A stretch of 64,000 nt of DNA. Origin: Salisediminibacterium halotolerans. Lineage in GTDB: Bacteria > Bacillota > Bacilli > Bacillales > Salisediminibacteriaceae. The DNA lies in NCBI RefSeq assembly GCF_003814815.1, contig NZ_RKQQ01000007.1, positions 1-64,000 of the forward strand. Direction: 5' to 3'. The notes under the pieces were generated by a model. The model did not search any database and was not told the DNA's origin. It saw nothing but the letters and a program-made list of their open reading frames with translations. This document shows positions 35,409-45,157 of the stretch, piece after piece. The position numbers and the translations under genes are program-made. The first letter of the stretch is position 1; the number at the start of each line of letters is the position of its first letter.

Positions 35409-35445
35409 ACCGCAACCGGTATGTCCGGTTACGGTCTGTTTTTTA
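35407..35445. terminator. Terminator between usp and the deacetylase gene
   Basis: Stem AGACCGCAACCGG/CCGGTTACGGTCT with a six-T run; serves the plus-strand usp gene and probably the convergent gene. Confidence 0.9.
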
Positions 35446-35454
35446 TGATCGGCG

Positions 35455-36342
35455 TTAATCGACAAGCGTTTTATTATCCAGGGCGACAAATTCATAACCG
35501 TCTGCTTGCAGTTCGGGGACCGCTTTTTGAACTCCTGCTGCTGTTTCGCTGTTTGGCTGATTCATATGCAGCAAAGCAATCGAACCTGCTTCGGCATTAA
35601 GCAGGGATTCTTTTACTTCCTCAGCACTATAGGTAGCACCGGCATCGCCAAGAATATCGTAATTGACTGTTTCTAAGCCGAGGCGGTTCACAAGCGCTAC
35701 GGATGATTCGTCGACATGAGCAGTTCCGGAGCGAAAAAGTTCCGGTGTGTATCCAGTACGTTCGTAGATGGCCTGCTGGTTTATCATGACTTCTTCAACA
35801 GCTTCTTCCGGTGAGCCGGTGCCGTCAATGCCCCATGCTTCTTTTCCTTCGACCGAGAGCGGTTTATGCTCGGTTCCATGGTTTTCAATTGTAAACAAAG
35901 GGTCTTCATACAAATCGATGAATTGCTCTTCATTCTCTGTAAGCCATCTTTTGTTCACAAAAAGAACGGCGGGAATCTGTTCGTCTCGCAAGAAATCTAC
36001 AAGTTCTTCATCCAATTCGGAGCCGAAATCTCCGCCGCATAAGTCAAATGTCAGCGCGATTTCCTGCTCATTTGTTTCAAAACGGTTTTTTACGCCGTCA
36101 ATATGTACACCGAACTCTCCCCCGTCATGATCGTGTTCAGAAAGCGTTGCGAGAATCTCCGAAGCCCGGTCCGCCGGTTCATCTTGAAGATCGGACTTTT
36201 CCCGCTCGGATTGATCAGTCAGCCAATTTTCGGCCGAGTGAAAAGCAGCATATTTTTCACTTGGAGAGGAGAAATATGTCTGTATAAAAAAGGCCGAAAC
36301 GGCTGTAAAGATTGCTGCTGTTATCCATAAACGCATTTTCAT
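35455..36342 (-). CDS. Secreted polysaccharide deacetylase (NodB domain)
   Basis: 295 residues. N-terminal signal/anchor helix (MRLWITAAIFTAVSAFFI), acidic linker, then a NodB domain (about 110-290): motif 1 LTFDLCGGDFG, motif 2 NHGTEH carrying the metal His pair, motif 3 RSGTAH. Motif 1 has FDLCGG in place of the usual FDDG, a variant seen in several Bacillus deacetylases. It should remove acetyl groups from cell-wall or exopolysaccharide amino sugars. ATG 36342 follows AGAAAGGA. Confidence 0.87.
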   Translation of the reverse strand: MKMRLWITAAIFTAVSAFFIQTYFSSPSEKYAAFHSAENWLTDQSEREKSDLQDEPADRASEILATLSEHDHDGGEFGVHIDGVKNRFETNEQEIALTFDLCGGDFGSELDEELVDFLRDEQIPAVLFVNKRWLTENEEQFIDLYEDPLFTIENHGTEHKPLSVEGKEAWGIDGTGSPEEAVEEVMINQQAIYERTGYTPELFRSGTAHVDESSVALVNRLGLETVNYDILGDAGATYSAEEVKESLLNAEAGSIALLHMNQPNSETAAGVQKAVPELQADGYEFVALDNKTLVD

Positions 36343-36490
36343 CAGAGGGTCCTTTCTCTTACGCAATTTTAATTTCAGTATACGCGGATCCTTCAGTAGT
36401 GAAAAGCGCAAAATTTACTTATTCTTGATGGACGCGCTTTCATGCTCAGCGGTATAATGATTATAAGTCTGAAAGCAGGAGGAAATTATC

Positions 36491-37288
36491 ATGAATCCGA
36501 ACGTTGTTTCTGAAGAATATATAGCTTTGCAAACGGCTTTGATCAATAAACAGTCTGATGTAAAAGCGGCGATCGATGACAAGATGGTTATGGACGTGAC
36601 GAAGCAAACACTCGATCGCGAGATCCCGGTTTTACCGCAATTGGATTTTTCTCCCGTTCCCGGTGCTTTATTTCGTGAGACAATCAAGGATATGGCAGAA
36701 GTGCTTACTATGTATCAGCCGTCGCTTGATGAAGACGTAAATATGATTGCCGCAGGTTTAACTGATGAAACGATTTTGAAATGGATAAAAGAAAGCGTGA
36801 CGTTCAATGACAGGTACTTTCAGCGCTGGGCGGCAGATCACGGCGTGTCCGACTGGCTTCCTCATTTTCTCGCGGAACAGAGCTTGCGTCCGTTTATGCA
36901 GCTGCTCGCCGATAAAGTCGCTGCGATTATTCAAGAATTTGACGTGATGGGGACGTGCCCATGCTGCGGTGAACCCCACCGGGTAGCGATTTTAGACGAA
37001 TTCGGCTGGAAATATTTGCGCTGTCCGCGCTGCGAAACGGAATGGAAGCAAAAGCGTGTGGCGTGTGTGCATTGCGGTGATGACCGCACAGAGCATCTCT
37101 TTTATATTAATATCAAAGAAGACGAAACAGCCAAACTTGAAGTCTGTGAAACGTGCAGCAACTATTTGAAAGTCGTTAACCCGGCTGAAGAATTGAAGAT
37201 GCAGCAAGCATCGCTGCTTGATCTTCAAACGATCCACCTTGATTTTGTTGCTCAAGAAGAAGGTTACGGCGGTGAATCACCTCATTAA
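36491..37288 (+). CDS. fdhE: Formate dehydrogenase accessory protein FdhE
   Basis: 265 residues. The C-terminal half has the FdhE rubredoxin-like cysteine pairs: CPCCGEPHRVAI, LRCPRCETEW, ACVHCGDD and CETCSNYLKVV, which bind iron or zinc. FdhE helps mature or deliver molybdenum formate dehydrogenase. First gene of an operon with mobA, two moeA genes and tatA. GGAGG lies 10 nt before the ATG. No formate dehydrogenase gene is present in the window. Confidence 0.9.
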   Translation: MNPNVVSEEYIALQTALINKQSDVKAAIDDKMVMDVTKQTLDREIPVLPQLDFSPVPGALFRETIKDMAEVLTMYQPSLDEDVNMIAAGLTDETILKWIKESVTFNDRYFQRWAADHGVSDWLPHFLAEQSLRPFMQLLADKVAAIIQEFDVMGTCPCCGEPHRVAILDEFGWKYLRCPRCETEWKQKRVACVHCGDDRTEHLFYINIKEDETAKLEVCETCSNYLKVVNPAEELKMQQASLLDLQTIHLDFVAQEEGYGGESPH

Positions 37289-37307
37289 AAAAGACGGAGG
37301 GAATGAC

Positions 37308-37907
37308 ATGGAACAATTGACTGGAGCGGTTCTGGCCGGCGGTGAATCGCGGAGGATGGGAGCGAATAAAGCGCTCTTGACGATCGGCGGAGAGGCGCTT
37401 GTGGAACGGTTAATTGCCGTTCTGAGTGAAGAGACGGACCGTATGCTGCTCGTGACGAACCAACCCGATCAGTTTTCCTTTTTACGCACAGAAAAAGTCA
37501 TCGACCGCTATCCAGGATGCGGCCCGTTAGCCGGTTTAGATGCGGCTTTCTCAGCTGTTTCCGGCGGTTGGGTATTTTTATCATCTTGCGATTTGCCGTT
37601 TCCTGACCTGCGTGTCGTCCGAGCGCTGATTGAGAAGGCGGATACAGGGAACGGGCAAGCTGTTGTACCGGAAATTCACGGGGTGAAACACCCGCTGTTT
37701 GCACTGTATCACTATTCGTTGCAAGCAAAAGTTGAAAAAAAACTGGCAGACGGCGAGCACCGGATGACCGGGTTGCTCGAGGAAACTCAGGTGACCTATT
37801 TAAATGCTGAATTTTTCCGCAACCTTGGGATGACCGACGAAGACATATCGAAAGCTTTTTACAATATGAACCGTCCGGAAGATTATCAATGGGCCAAAAA
37901 CCAATGA
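37308..37907 (+). CDS. mobA: Molybdenum cofactor guanylyltransferase
   Basis: 199 residues with the nucleotidyltransferase signature TGAVLAGGESRRMGANKAL and DRYPGCGPLAGLDAAF. MobA attaches GMP to molybdopterin to give the MGD cofactor used by formate dehydrogenase and other DMSO-reductase-family enzymes. ATG 37308 follows ACGGAGGG; a longer frame that overlaps fdhE is rejected. Confidence 0.93.
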   Translation: MEQLTGAVLAGGESRRMGANKALLTIGGEALVERLIAVLSEETDRMLLVTNQPDQFSFLRTEKVIDRYPGCGPLAGLDAAFSAVSGGWVFLSSCDLPFPDLRVVRALIEKADTGNGQAVVPEIHGVKHPLFALYHYSLQAKVEKKLADGEHRMTGLLEETQVTYLNAEFFRNLGMTDEDISKAFYNMNRPEDYQWAKNQ

Positions 37908-37934
37908 TAGAGGTAATGCAGAGGGAGGCTTTGA

Positions 37935-39170
37935 ATGGAATTCTTTCAAGTGCAATCGGTAAAAAGAATGCGAGAATTGATTGAAGAATATGTTCCGTCT
38001 CAACGTATGACAGAAGACGTGTTGCTATCGTGTGCACAAGGCCGTACGCTGGCAAAAGACGTGAAAAGCCGCGAAGATGTTCCGGCCTTTTCCCGTTCAA
38101 CAGTTGATGGGTATGCTTTAAAGGCAGCAGATACATATGGGGCCGGCGAAGCGATGCCTGCCTTTTTAAACGATGCCGGCGCAGTAGAGATGGGAAAAGC
38201 TGCATCAATCAAAGTGCGTCCAGGTGAAGCGGTGTATGTTCCGACAGGAGCAATGATTCCTGAAGGAGCGGATGCCGTTGTCATGATTGAAGACGCGGAA
38301 ATGTTCGACGATTTGCTCACCGTTATGAAACCGGCAGCTAAAAATGAAAACATTATTTGGCGCGGCGAAGATTGTGAGAAAGATGGTATTCTTTTTAAAG
38401 CCGGGAGAGTGATCAGACCGCAAGAGGCCGGCACTCTTGCCTCGCTGGGCATTACGGAAATAAACGTTTATCGGCAGCCGGTCATCGGCTATTTGTCTTC
38501 CGGCGATGAAATTGTTCCTTACGATACACCGTCATTGCAAGAAGGGGAAATTCGTGATGTAAACGGAGTCACGATTCCGGCGATGATCGAAGCGATGGGC
38601 GGCAAATCGGAAATCTCAGAGATTGCGAAAGATGAGCGAAACGATTATCTTGCAAAAGCATCGGCGTTATTTGAGAGATGCGATATGGTCATTTTAAGCG
38701 GAGGAAGTTCTGTCGGCACGAAAGATTTCACCACAGAGGTGATGACCTCGCTTGGCGATCAAAATCCGGGGATGCTTGTTCACGGGTTGTCTGTCAAGCC
38801 TGGGAAACCGACGATTTTTGCCGTGAGCTCAAACAAACCGGTCCTTGGTCTTCCCGGACATCCCGGTTCAGCAATGGTGATCTTTCAGATGTTTGGCAAA
38901 TCGATTATTGCCCGCCTGCTTGGGCAAACACAAGCTTCGTCCTTTACAACAACAGCGACAGTGTCACAAAATATTCCTTCTTCGCCCGGCCGCACCGACT
39001 TTATCCGTGTTACATTAGACACAGAAACAGCGGTTCCGAAAGCGGTTCCGGTTTTAGGCAAGTCCGGCTTGGTGAAGACATTAGTGAAAAGTGACGGTTT
39101 GTTGGAAATTGAGGAACAAAAAGAAGGTGTTCTTCAAGGCGAAACGGTTACAGTTCACTATTTCATTTAA
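37935..39170 (+). CDS. moeA: Molybdopterin molybdenumtransferase MoeA
   Basis: 411 residues, full MoeA: SRSTVDGYALKAADT near 55, the domain-III motif SGGSSVGTKDFT and GLSVKPGKPT, and VLGLPGHPGSAMV. It inserts molybdate into adenylylated molybdopterin. GGGAGG precedes the ATG; 27 nt after mobA. Confidence 0.94.
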   Translation: MEFFQVQSVKRMRELIEEYVPSQRMTEDVLLSCAQGRTLAKDVKSREDVPAFSRSTVDGYALKAADTYGAGEAMPAFLNDAGAVEMGKAASIKVRPGEAVYVPTGAMIPEGADAVVMIEDAEMFDDLLTVMKPAAKNENIIWRGEDCEKDGILFKAGRVIRPQEAGTLASLGITEINVYRQPVIGYLSSGDEIVPYDTPSLQEGEIRDVNGVTIPAMIEAMGGKSEISEIAKDERNDYLAKASALFERCDMVILSGGSSVGTKDFTTEVMTSLGDQNPGMLVHGLSVKPGKPTIFAVSSNKPVLGLPGHPGSAMVIFQMFGKSIIARLLGQTQASSFTTTATVSQNIPSSPGRTDFIRVTLDTETAVPKAVPVLGKSGLVKTLVKSDGLLEIEEQKEGVLQGETVTVHYFI

Positions 39171-39184
39171 GGAGGAGACTTCGG

Positions 39185-41116
39185 ATGAAGCGCAAACAAG
39201 AACGGACGATTTACTTGCAAGATAAACCGAGGATGGAAGCGCTGGAAGAATGTTTAGAGCTTTTTAAAGACCGCCGTTCATCTGAACGTATTCCCGTTCA
39301 AAATGCTGCCGGACGGGTGACGGCAGCTCCGGTTTTTGCTTCGGCTTCGAATCCGCATTTTCACGCTTCGGCTATGGACGGGATTGCTGTTAACGCAGCA
39401 AAGACAGAAACGGCTCATGAATCCGCGCCGCTTCGTTTCACGGAAAATGAAGATTTTGTTTACGTGGATACGGGACATGCGATTCCAGCTTCGTTCGATG
39501 CTGTTATTATGATTGAACATATAAACGAAACGGATATCAGTCCCGGTGAAATAGAAATCATCGAACCTGCTGTTCCGTGGCAGCATATTCGTCCGATTGG
39601 TGAAGACGTCACTTACGGTGAAATGATTTTGCCGGCTAAACATCAAATCCGGCCGATTGATACAGGCGCGATGCTGGCAGCTCAAATTGACGAAGTGGAT
39701 GTGATGCGTACACCAAACGTTGCGATTTTCCCGTCCGGAAGCGAATTGATTTCGCCGGCAGAAACCCCGGAACTGGGGAAACTGATCGAGTTTAACGGCA
39801 CGATTTTTTCCGGATTGATCAAACAGTGGGGCGGAAATCCGCACCTGCATCCTATTGTTAAAGATGATAAGGAAACGATTCGCAAGGCGCTAGCTGATGG
39901 AGCGGCGGCAGCGGATATCGTTATCATCAATGCCGGCTCTTCTGCCGGCGCCAAAGATTATACCAGGGAAATGATTGCAGAGCTCGGCACTGTTTTAACG
40001 CACGGGATAGCAACGAGACCCGGGAAACCGGTAATCATCGGTGAAATCAAGGATACGCCGGTCATCGGTGTGCCGGGGTACCCTGTATCCGCTTATTTTG
40101 TTATGGACTGGTTTGTCCGTCCGCTGCTTTTTGCTCAACAAGGATTGCCGGTCCCTGATAAAGAAACGCTCCAGGTTAAGGCAGGGCGCCGAATGACTTC
40201 GTCGATGGGATCAGAGGATTTTATCCGCGTCAATATCGGCAAAGCAGGAAATACTTATATTGCCAATCCGATGACGCGGTCGGCGAGCGTTACGATGTCG
40301 TTAGTAAAAGCAGACGGTATAGTTATAATCCCTGCTGAGAAACTCGGCATCGAACAAGGAGAGACGGTAGAAGCAGAATTGATGCGGCCCCTTAATGAGA
40401 TTGACCGCGCTGTCTTGTTCTCAGGAAGTCACGATCTGTCGATTGATGTTTTATCCGCCCTGTTAAGAGAGCGAACAACACCGCCATTAAGCGTATCGGC
40501 ATCTCATACCGGAAGCATGGCCGGAATTATGGCGGTACGAAGAGGCGAAGCTCATTTGACAGGCATTCACTTGCTCGATCCGCAGAGCGGTGATTACAAC
40601 CTGCCGTATTTGCATAAATATTTAAACGGGATGACGATCGTACGGATTCCATTTTTAAAACGGTTGCAAGGTCTGATTGTCCCGCAAGGAAATCCGAACA
40701 ACATCCAGTCGTTAAAAGATTTAGCTGCAAAGAAGATCCATTATATAAACCGGCAAAAAGGTGCAGGAACGAGGGTGCTGTTTGATCATTTGCTGAAAAA
40801 AGAAGGCATTTCTCCGGATGAGATCACAGGGTATGGACGGGAAATGTATACTCATCTCAGCGTTGCAGCTGAAGTTGCTTCCCGAAGCGATGCGGCGGGG
40901 ATGGGGATTTTTTCCGCCGCTGATGCCATGCAATGTGAGTTTATCCCGGTGAGTGAAGAGTCGTATGATTTGATTATGACAGCGGAATTTTTTGAGCAGA
41001 CTGAAGGGCAGTTCATTTATGAGATCTTGAAAAGCTCCGCATTCAAAGAACGAGTAGAAAACCTAGGCGGATATACAGTTAAACATGAGGCTGAAGCGGA
41101 GCGGTTAACTTTTTAA
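39185..41116 (+). CDS. MoeA fused to a periplasmic-binding-protein-like domain
   Basis: 643 residues. Residues 1-400 are a second MoeA ([36 protein letters not shown]). Residues about 410-640 are a PBP-like domain of the COG1910/LysR-substrate type ([38 protein letters not shown]). Such fusions occur in anaerobes and archaea, often near molybdo- or tungstoenzymes; the added domain may sense the oxyanion or cofactor. The pair of MoeA genes may separate Mo and W handling (inference). GGAGGAG precedes the ATG. Confidence 0.9.
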   Translation: MKRKQERTIYLQDKPRMEALEECLELFKDRRSSERIPVQNAAGRVTAAPVFASASNPHFHASAMDGIAVNAAKTETAHESAPLRFTENEDFVYVDTGHAIPASFDAVIMIEHINETDISPGEIEIIEPAVPWQHIRPIGEDVTYGEMILPAKHQIRPIDTGAMLAAQIDEVDVMRTPNVAIFPSGSELISPAETPELGKLIEFNGTIFSGLIKQWGGNPHLHPIVKDDKETIRKALADGAAAADIVIINAGSSAGAKDYTREMIAELGTVLTHGIATRPGKPVIIGEIKDTPVIGVPGYPVSAYFVMDWFVRPLLFAQQGLPVPDKETLQVKAGRRMTSSMGSEDFIRVNIGKAGNTYIANPMTRSASVTMSLVKADGIVIIPAEKLGIEQGETVEAELMRPLNEIDRAVLFSGSHDLSIDVLSALLRERTTPPLSVSASHTGSMAGIMAVRRGEAHLTGIHLLDPQSGDYNLPYLHKYLNGMTIVRIPFLKRLQGLIVPQGNPNNIQSLKDLAAKKIHYINRQKGAGTRVLFDHLLKKEGISPDEITGYGREMYTHLSVAAEVASRSDAAGMGIFSAADAMQCEFIPVSEESYDLIMTAEFFEQTEGQFIYEILKSSAFKERVENLGGYTVKHEAEAERLTF

Positions 41117-41129
41117 AGGAGGGGATAAG

Positions 41130-41342
41130 ATGATTTCAAACATTGGTATTCCGGGTTTGGTGTTAATTCTTGTGATTGCGTTGATTATTTTTGGTCCGAG
41201 CAAACTGCCGGAGATGGGAAAGGCTGTCGGTCAAACATTGAAGGAATTTAAGAAATCAACGAAGGAACTGACAAATGAAGTCAGCGAGCCGGTTGAAGAA
41301 ATTAAATCGGAAGCAAAAAAAATCACAGACGACGAGAAATAA
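41130..41342 (+). CDS. tatA: Twin-arginine translocase subunit TatA
   Basis: 70 residues: an N-terminal membrane helix, then the TatA hinge [22 protein letters not shown] and an acidic/basic amphipathic tail. Placement at the end of the molybdenum cofactor operon suggests a dedicated pore for exporting folded molybdoenzymes. No tatC is in the window. AAAGGAGGGG precedes the ATG. Confidence 0.93.
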   Translation: MISNIGIPGLVLILVIALIIFGPSKLPEMGKAVGQTLKEFKKSTKELTNEVSEPVEEIKSEAKKITDDEK

Positions 41343-41351
41343 TCTATTGTA

Positions 41352-41399
41352 AAACCAGCTGTTGCCGGGAACCCGGTAAAACAGCTGGTTTTTATTTTT
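41352..41399 (+). terminator. Terminator of the fdhE-tatA operon
   Basis: Stem AAACCAGCTGTT/AACAGCTGGTTT with inner GCCGGG/CCCGGT, followed by a T-rich run. Confidence 0.9.
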
Positions 41400-41530
41400 C
41401 GCGTAAGCTGCGGATGAAAGCAAACTGTCAGAGCAGGAAAGTTTTGCACAAGAGAGGCTTGGGAAGTAAAATAAAAGGATATCAGTTAAGTGAACGATGA
41501 TAATTCGGAAGCGGTGCTTGGAGGGATAAG

Positions 41531-42034
41531 ATGCAAAATGAATATCGCTTTTATGATTATTACCGAAATGAAGTTTATTTTTCGACAAACGACCACCCCT
41601 ATTCTGTTGAACCGAAACATGTGTGGGTAGTTGCATGGTTCAAAGGAAGCTGGCTGCTGACGCATCATCCTTCAAGAGGTATTGAATTTCCAGGCGGAAA
41701 AGTGGAGGCGGGAGAAAAACCGGAAGATGCGGCTGTGCGTGAAGTATTTGAAGAGACCGGCGGGGTCGTGTCTTCATTAGAATATATCGGCCAGTACAAA
41801 GTGGCCGGAAAAAAAGAAACGGTTATTAAGAATGTTTATTTTGCCGTTGTCAGCGAAATGATTGATAAGAAAAATTATTTTGAAACGAAAGGGCCAAAGT
41901 TAATGAAAACGCTCCCTGCGGATGTCCGTACAAACCATCGCTACAGTTTTATTATGAAAGACAGCGTGTTGGAATACAGTATGGATGAAATCCTCCGCCG
42001 TTATTTTCAAGACGGGCGGCCGGTTTTTCAATGA
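41531..42034 (+). CDS. ytkD: NUDIX nucleoside triphosphatase YtkD
   Basis: 167 residues with the Nudix box GGKVEAGEKPEDAAVREVFE followed by ETGG, and PKHVWVVAWFKGSWLLTHH upstream, closely matching B. subtilis YtkD, which hydrolyses oxidised and ordinary nucleoside triphosphates. GGAGGGA precedes the ATG. Overlaps ytmA by ATGA. Confidence 0.92.
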   Translation: MQNEYRFYDYYRNEVYFSTNDHPYSVEPKHVWVVAWFKGSWLLTHHPSRGIEFPGGKVEAGEKPEDAAVREVFEETGGVVSSLEYIGQYKVAGKKETVIKNVYFAVVSEMIDKKNYFETKGPKLMKTLPADVRTNHRYSFIMKDSVLEYSMDEILRRYFQDGRPVFQ

Positions 42035-42798
42035 CCAGAGTGATGAGAAGCGAGCAGCTCGTATCGTCATCAGCGAGATTTCTGTTACACGAAATTACTT
42101 ACCGTTCGGGCGACTGCCGTGTAAAAGGATTGCTTGTTACACCGCAGCATAAAAATTGCGGGGAGGGTATTCTCTACTTGCGCGGAGGAATTAAGCATAT
42201 CGGAATGGTGCGGATACCGCGGCTTACGCAATTTGCGAATGAAGGATTCACTGTATTTGCTCCTTATTACCGCGGGAATGAGGGCGGAGAGGGCGAAGAA
42301 GATTTTGGCGGGCGCGACAGGGAAGATGCTTTTTCCGGCTTTGATGTTTTACAGGAATATTTAACCGGCGAGGCAACAATTCATATCGTCGGTTTTTCTC
42401 GCGGCGGTATTATGGCAGGATTGACGGCGGTTAACAGAGTTTCCGCTTCAGTGACGTTTTGGGGAGGGGTAGCGGATTGCTTTTTAATGTATCAGGAACG
42501 TCCTGATTTAAGAAAAATGCTGCGCCGAACGTTTTCCGGTCCGCCCGAGCAATCTGCTGAAATTTATAAAGAACGATCCCCGCTTTATTTTGCTGAACGA
42601 ATCTCTTGCCCGATTTTCATCATTCACGGAACGCATGACAAGCATGTGTCGTTTCGCCATGCAGCCGAGCTGAATGAAGCTTTGCTCAAGCTGGATAAAG
42701 ACGTTTCGTTTCGTGCGCTTTACGGTCAGTCGCATCGCATGAAGGCAAGCGATCAGCTGGCTGAAACGAAACGTTTGTGCCGGCAGCTGAAGCAGTAA
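42031..42798 (+). CDS. ytmA: Alpha/beta hydrolase (YtmA-like)
   Basis: 255 residues, alpha/beta hydrolase fold of the prolyl-oligopeptidase type: oxyanion strand EGILYLRGG, nucleophile Ser in VGFSRGGIMAG and FIIHGTHDKHVSF bearing the acid, with a His in GQSHRM near the end. B. subtilis YtmA is an uncharacterised peptidase/esterase. Overlap with ytkD implies co-translation. Confidence 0.88.
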   Translation: MTRVMRSEQLVSSSARFLLHEITYRSGDCRVKGLLVTPQHKNCGEGILYLRGGIKHIGMVRIPRLTQFANEGFTVFAPYYRGNEGGEGEEDFGGRDREDAFSGFDVLQEYLTGEATIHIVGFSRGGIMAGLTAVNRVSASVTFWGGVADCFLMYQERPDLRKMLRRTFSGPPEQSAEIYKERSPLYFAERISCPIFIIHGTHDKHVSFRHAAELNEALLKLDKDVSFRALYGQSHRMKASDQLAETKRLCRQLKQ

Positions 42799-42819
42799 AC
42801 ACTCTAAAAAAAAGCGAAC

Positions 42820-42846
42820 AAGCACGCCCGGTATGCGGGCGTGCTT
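42820..42846 (+). terminator. Terminator of ytmA, left duplicate
   Basis: AAGCACGCCCG/CGGGCGTGCTT hairpin, repeated exactly (27 bp) at 43271-43297 beyond repeat copy D. Confidence 0.88.
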
Positions 42847-42847
42847 T

Positions 42848-43269
42848 AGAGTGTTGACAAAGGCGTGACATTGATAGATGTCATAATAAAAGGAACGGAT
42901 GACGACGCATCGTCCGGCTTCTTTCACCTGAAGGTATCACTGCGACATCGGCTCAAAAAGACTTCGCCGTGTCTTACTAGTCCGCGGGCGAGCGCCGAGC
43001 CGCTTCGGGCTTGCCCTGCAGGGTCTCGCCTGTCTCGCTATCCCGCAGGATTAAGCCGGGATGCTGGGTCATCCTCCTTCTTTGAATCGAGTGTATTCAT
43101 CATAAAGGAAGCCACGCATCCACTCCTCCGACGCCTCCGGGAAAGCAAGAGACGAAGAGCCGGATTCGGCGGTCTCAGGCCGCCGAATACTAGCTGAGTC
43201 CTTGCCCGGGGCAAGCGGAGGGTAAGTGGTTGCGTGGCTTACGTCAAACTAATAATTTGTCTACAATCT
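42848..43269 (-). repeat. Terminator-associated repeat, copy D (full length, 422 bp, inverted)
   Basis: Same sequence as copy B in reverse orientation and of identical length. The ends on the plus strand are AGAGTGTTGACAAAG and, as complement, AGATTGTAGACAAAT. It lies between exact 27-bp duplicates of the ytmA/pckA terminator hairpin. Confidence 0.9.
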
Positions 43270-43270
43270 G

Positions 43271-43298
43271 AAGCACGCCCGGTATGCGGGCGTGCTTG
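43271..43298. terminator. Terminator right duplicate, 3' of pckA
   Basis: AAGCACGCCCG/CGGGCGTGCTT hairpin lying 3 bp from the pckA stop; on the minus strand it would serve pckA. Confidence 0.85.
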
Positions 43299-43300
43299 TT

Positions 43301-44884
43301 TTATGCCGGCGGTCCGCCGCGATGTATTTCTTCGGGAACGTTCTCATATTTTTTAAAATTATCACGGAATTTGTCCGCCAGTTCTCTCGCTTTAAGATCA
43401 TAATCTGCTGGATCATTCCATGTCTCCCGCGGGAGCAAGATGTGATCAGGAACTCCCGGGCATTCTACAGGGACGCTCAGACCGAAAAACGGATCCGTTA
43501 CCGTTTCGGCTGAATCCAGTTCGCCGTTTAAAGCAGCCCGGATCATTGCCCGCGTATGCTTCAGCGCGATGCGCTCTCCGGTGCCGTAAGCCCCGCCTGA
43601 CCAGCCGGTATTCACAAGATAAACATCCGTATTGTGTTCGAGCATCTTATTGCCGAGCATCTCTGCGTAAACAGTCGGATGCAGCGGCAAAAACGGAGCG
43701 CCAAAACACGTCGAAAAAGTCGCTTGAGGCGATGTGATCCCCCGTTCTGTCCCGGCGAGTTTGCTTGTGTAACCGGACAGGAAATGGTACATCGCTTGCG
43801 CCCTTGTCAGGCGGCTGATCGGCGGTAAAACGCCGAATGCGTCCGCTGTTAAAAATATCACTGCTGACGGGTGGCCTGCGATACTCGGCCGGGCTGAATT
43901 CGTAATATGATCGATTGGGTAAGCGACTCGGGTATTTTCCGTGTAATCCGAGCGGCAATAATTCGGCGCTCTAGTTTTTTTATCAAGAACGACGTTTTCC
44001 AAAACAGCGCCAAAACGGATCGCTTGAAATATTTCCGGCTCTTTTTCACCGCACAAGTCGATACATTTTGCATAGCAGCCGCCTTCGAAGTTGAAAATAC
44101 CGTTAGCAGACCAACCGTGTTCATCGTCGCCGATCAGACTTCGCTCCGGCTCGGCTGAAAGAGTTGTTTTCCCTGTGCCTGACAGGCCGAAAAACAACGC
44201 CGCGTCACCTTCCGGCCCGATGTTCGCCGAGCAATGCATCGGAAGAACCCCTTTTTTCGGCATTAAATGGTTCATCACAGAAAAAATTGATTTTTTCATT
44301 TCTCCTGCGTATTCCGTTCCGCCGATTAAAACGATTTTCTTTTCCATGGATACAATAATAAAAGCTTCCGATCGTGTTCCGTCAATGTCAGGGACAGCTT
44401 TAAATGACGGGGCCGATAAAATCGTAAATTCGGGGATCGTCTGTTTGGCTGTTTCTTCGTCCGGACGCAGGAACAGCTGCTGGACAAACATGTTATGCCA
44501 AGCCCGTTCGTTCACGATTCGAATCGGGAGCTGGTAATCAGGATCAGCTCCGGCAATGCCGATTCTGACAAATAATTCGTCTTGCGCTTGAAGATGATCT
44601 AAAACTTTCCTGTAAAGCTTGTCAAAAACTTTTTCAGAAACAGAGCAATTGACATTTCCCCAGTCAACTTCGTCACGGACAGACAACTCATCGACGATAA
44701 ATTTGTCCCGCGGCGAGCGGCCGGTGTAAGGAGCGGTTAATACACGCAGAGCGCCTGTTGAGGAAAGAATCCCTTCGCCGCGCTCTAAAGATTTTTCTAC
44801 CAAAGCTGCGGTCGGCAGCTGGTTCCGACAATTTTCTCCTTGCAGAATTTTTGTCAGCTCAGCGTCAAAATGAAGCATGCTCAT
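43301..44884 (-). CDS. pckA: Phosphoenolpyruvate carboxykinase (ATP)
   Basis: 527 residues, the same length as B. subtilis PckA. Converts oxaloacetate to phosphoenolpyruvate for gluconeogenesis. Signatures: P-loop [20 protein letters not shown], then DDEHGW for metal, and [11 protein letters not shown] near the start. ATG 44884 was chosen because AAGGCGGGG lies 8 nt upstream, giving [10 protein letters not shown]; an earlier in-frame start precedes the ribosome site. Divergent from metK, with a Rex-type palindrome between. Confidence 0.95.
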   Translation of the reverse strand: MSMLHFDAELTKILQGENCRNQLPTAALVEKSLERGEGILSSTGALRVLTAPYTGRSPRDKFIVDELSVRDEVDWGNVNCSVSEKVFDKLYRKVLDHLQAQDELFVRIGIAGADPDYQLPIRIVNERAWHNMFVQQLFLRPDEETAKQTIPEFTILSAPSFKAVPDIDGTRSEAFIIVSMEKKIVLIGGTEYAGEMKKSIFSVMNHLMPKKGVLPMHCSANIGPEGDAALFFGLSGTGKTTLSAEPERSLIGDDEHGWSANGIFNFEGGCYAKCIDLCGEKEPEIFQAIRFGAVLENVVLDKKTRAPNYCRSDYTENTRVAYPIDHITNSARPSIAGHPSAVIFLTADAFGVLPPISRLTRAQAMYHFLSGYTSKLAGTERGITSPQATFSTCFGAPFLPLHPTVYAEMLGNKMLEHNTDVYLVNTGWSGGAYGTGERIALKHTRAMIRAALNGELDSAETVTDPFFGLSVPVECPGVPDHILLPRETWNDPADYDLKARELADKFRDNFKKYENVPEEIHRGGPPA

Positions 44885-44985
44885 TGTTATCCCCGCCTTT
44901 ATCATCGTTATAAAAGCTCAAGACGAAACCTCCGATCAATGATGTTTACAATAGTATAACATAATTGCCTAAAAGTACATACAAA

Positions 44986-45041
44986 TATTAGGGTGAATTT
45001 ATCGGTTACTTCCCTAATACCCTTTGTGAATAAATTCACAA
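44986..45041. promoter_or_regulatory. Rex-type operator and second palindrome between pckA and metK
   Basis: TTGTGAATAAATTCACAA at 45024-45041 is a perfect 18-bp palindrome equal to the Rex (NADH/NAD+ sensor) operator form TTGTGAA-N4-TTCACAA; it also contains TGTGA-N6-TCACA, the Crp/Fnr form. An 8-bp inverted repeat TATTAGGG (44986-44993)/CCCTAATA (45012-45019) lies beside it. A possible pckA -10 (TATACT, minus strand, about 44950) is some 75 bp away. Confidence 0.6.
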
Positions 45042-45113
45042 CACTTTTTTAAAGATTGCCATTAAATAGTCATTTTTTATGCGTTTCATTCATGCGGGAC
45101 AAGTGCGCGTCTG

Positions 45114-45142
45114 TTGACACGAACATATAAATCAGTTATTCT
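45114..45142 (+). promoter_or_regulatory. metK promoter
   Basis: TTGACA (45114-45119), 17-nt spacer, TATTCT (45137-45142), immediately upstream of the SAM riboswitch. Confidence 0.75.
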
Positions 45143-45157
45143 ACTTCCGTACGGATA

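Noticed and set aside
42797-42806. ACACTCT just after ytmA, resembling the right end of the dispersed repeat
   Set aside because: Only seven bases match; too short to call an excision footprint or solo end.
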